Shown here in pieces: positions 5,286 through 5,315 of a DNA stretch of 5,315 bases. Source of the stretch: Planctomycetaceae bacterium. GTDB lineage: Bacteria > Planctomycetota > Phycisphaerae > Phycisphaerales > SM1A02. Each line of letters starts with the position of its first letter. The stretch's first letter is position 1. The stretch is taken from positions 1 to 5,315 of the forward strand of contig CANHFL010000106.1 in the NCBI GenBank assembly GCA_947459855.1. The letters run 5' to 3'. The notes under the pieces were generated by a model. It was not told the origin of the DNA. It ran no database searches and saw only the letters and a list, made by a program, of their open reading frames with translations. Position numbers and translations under genes: made by a program.

Positions 5286-5315
5286 TCAGGTGCGCGCGCG
5301 CAGGCGCTCGGCCAC
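5286..5315 (-). CDS. Probable C-terminal end of an unidentified gene upstream of polX
   Basis: On the - strand the last 30 bases read VAERLRART followed by TGA (5288-5286). All nine sense codons end in G or C, the pattern of real genes in this window, whereas the other two frames here are mixed. If real, the gene ends 28 bp before the polX start and would form an operon with it. Nine residues are too few to identify a family. Confidence 0.4.
   Translation of the reverse strand: MAERLRART

Overview
The window is GC-rich throughout and reads as a chromosomal housekeeping region of a planctomycete. The strongest taxonomic signal is the small protein at 1498-1938. It matches, from memory, the Minf_1886 / TIGR04138 family, which is essentially restricted to Planctomycetota and Verrucomicrobiota. 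The DUF1080 (3-keto-disaccharide hydrolase) fragment at the left edge belongs to a family greatly expanded in that superphylum. The high GC content and the expanded Ffh G domain make a Phycisphaerae-like lineage plausible, but that finer placement is inference.

Layout, left to right: (1) the 3' end of a DUF1080 protein on the + strand (to 332); (2) a 101-bp convergent gap holding a perfect 14-bp hairpin that probably terminates transcription from both sides; (3) an OmpA-family, peptidoglycan-binding lipoprotein on the - strand (434-1306); (4) a 191-bp divergent promoter region with TAnAnT-type -10 candidates on both strands, a potential G-quadruplex motif, and an inverted repeat over the ompA-like ribosome binding site; (5) the Minf_1886-family protein on the + strand (1498-1938); (6) after 55 bp, ffh, the GTPase of the signal recognition particle (1994-3481); (7) after only 21 bp, the convergent end of polX on the - strand (3503-5257), a family X DNA polymerase with a C-terminal PHP nuclease domain; (8) the probable last codons of another - strand gene (5286-5315) just upstream of polX.

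The genes do not form one pathway. The - strand OmpA-like lipoprotein and the + strand Minf_1886/ffh pair share a divergent control region. PolX (base excision repair) looks like a downstream member of a separate - strand transcription unit. Ffh and the lipoprotein are related only in that Ffh targets membrane proteins while the lipoprotein is exported, most likely through Sec. All full-length genes look intact, with no frameshift. No mobile element, CRISPR array, tRNA or rRNA is visible.

I do not see a clear novel multi-gene system. The observations most worth following are the shared near-leaderless promoter architecture of the Minf_1886 gene and ffh, the uncharacterised PVC-restricted gene beside ffh, the enlarged insertion-box region of Ffh, and the structured divergent promoter (G4 motif plus RBS palindrome).
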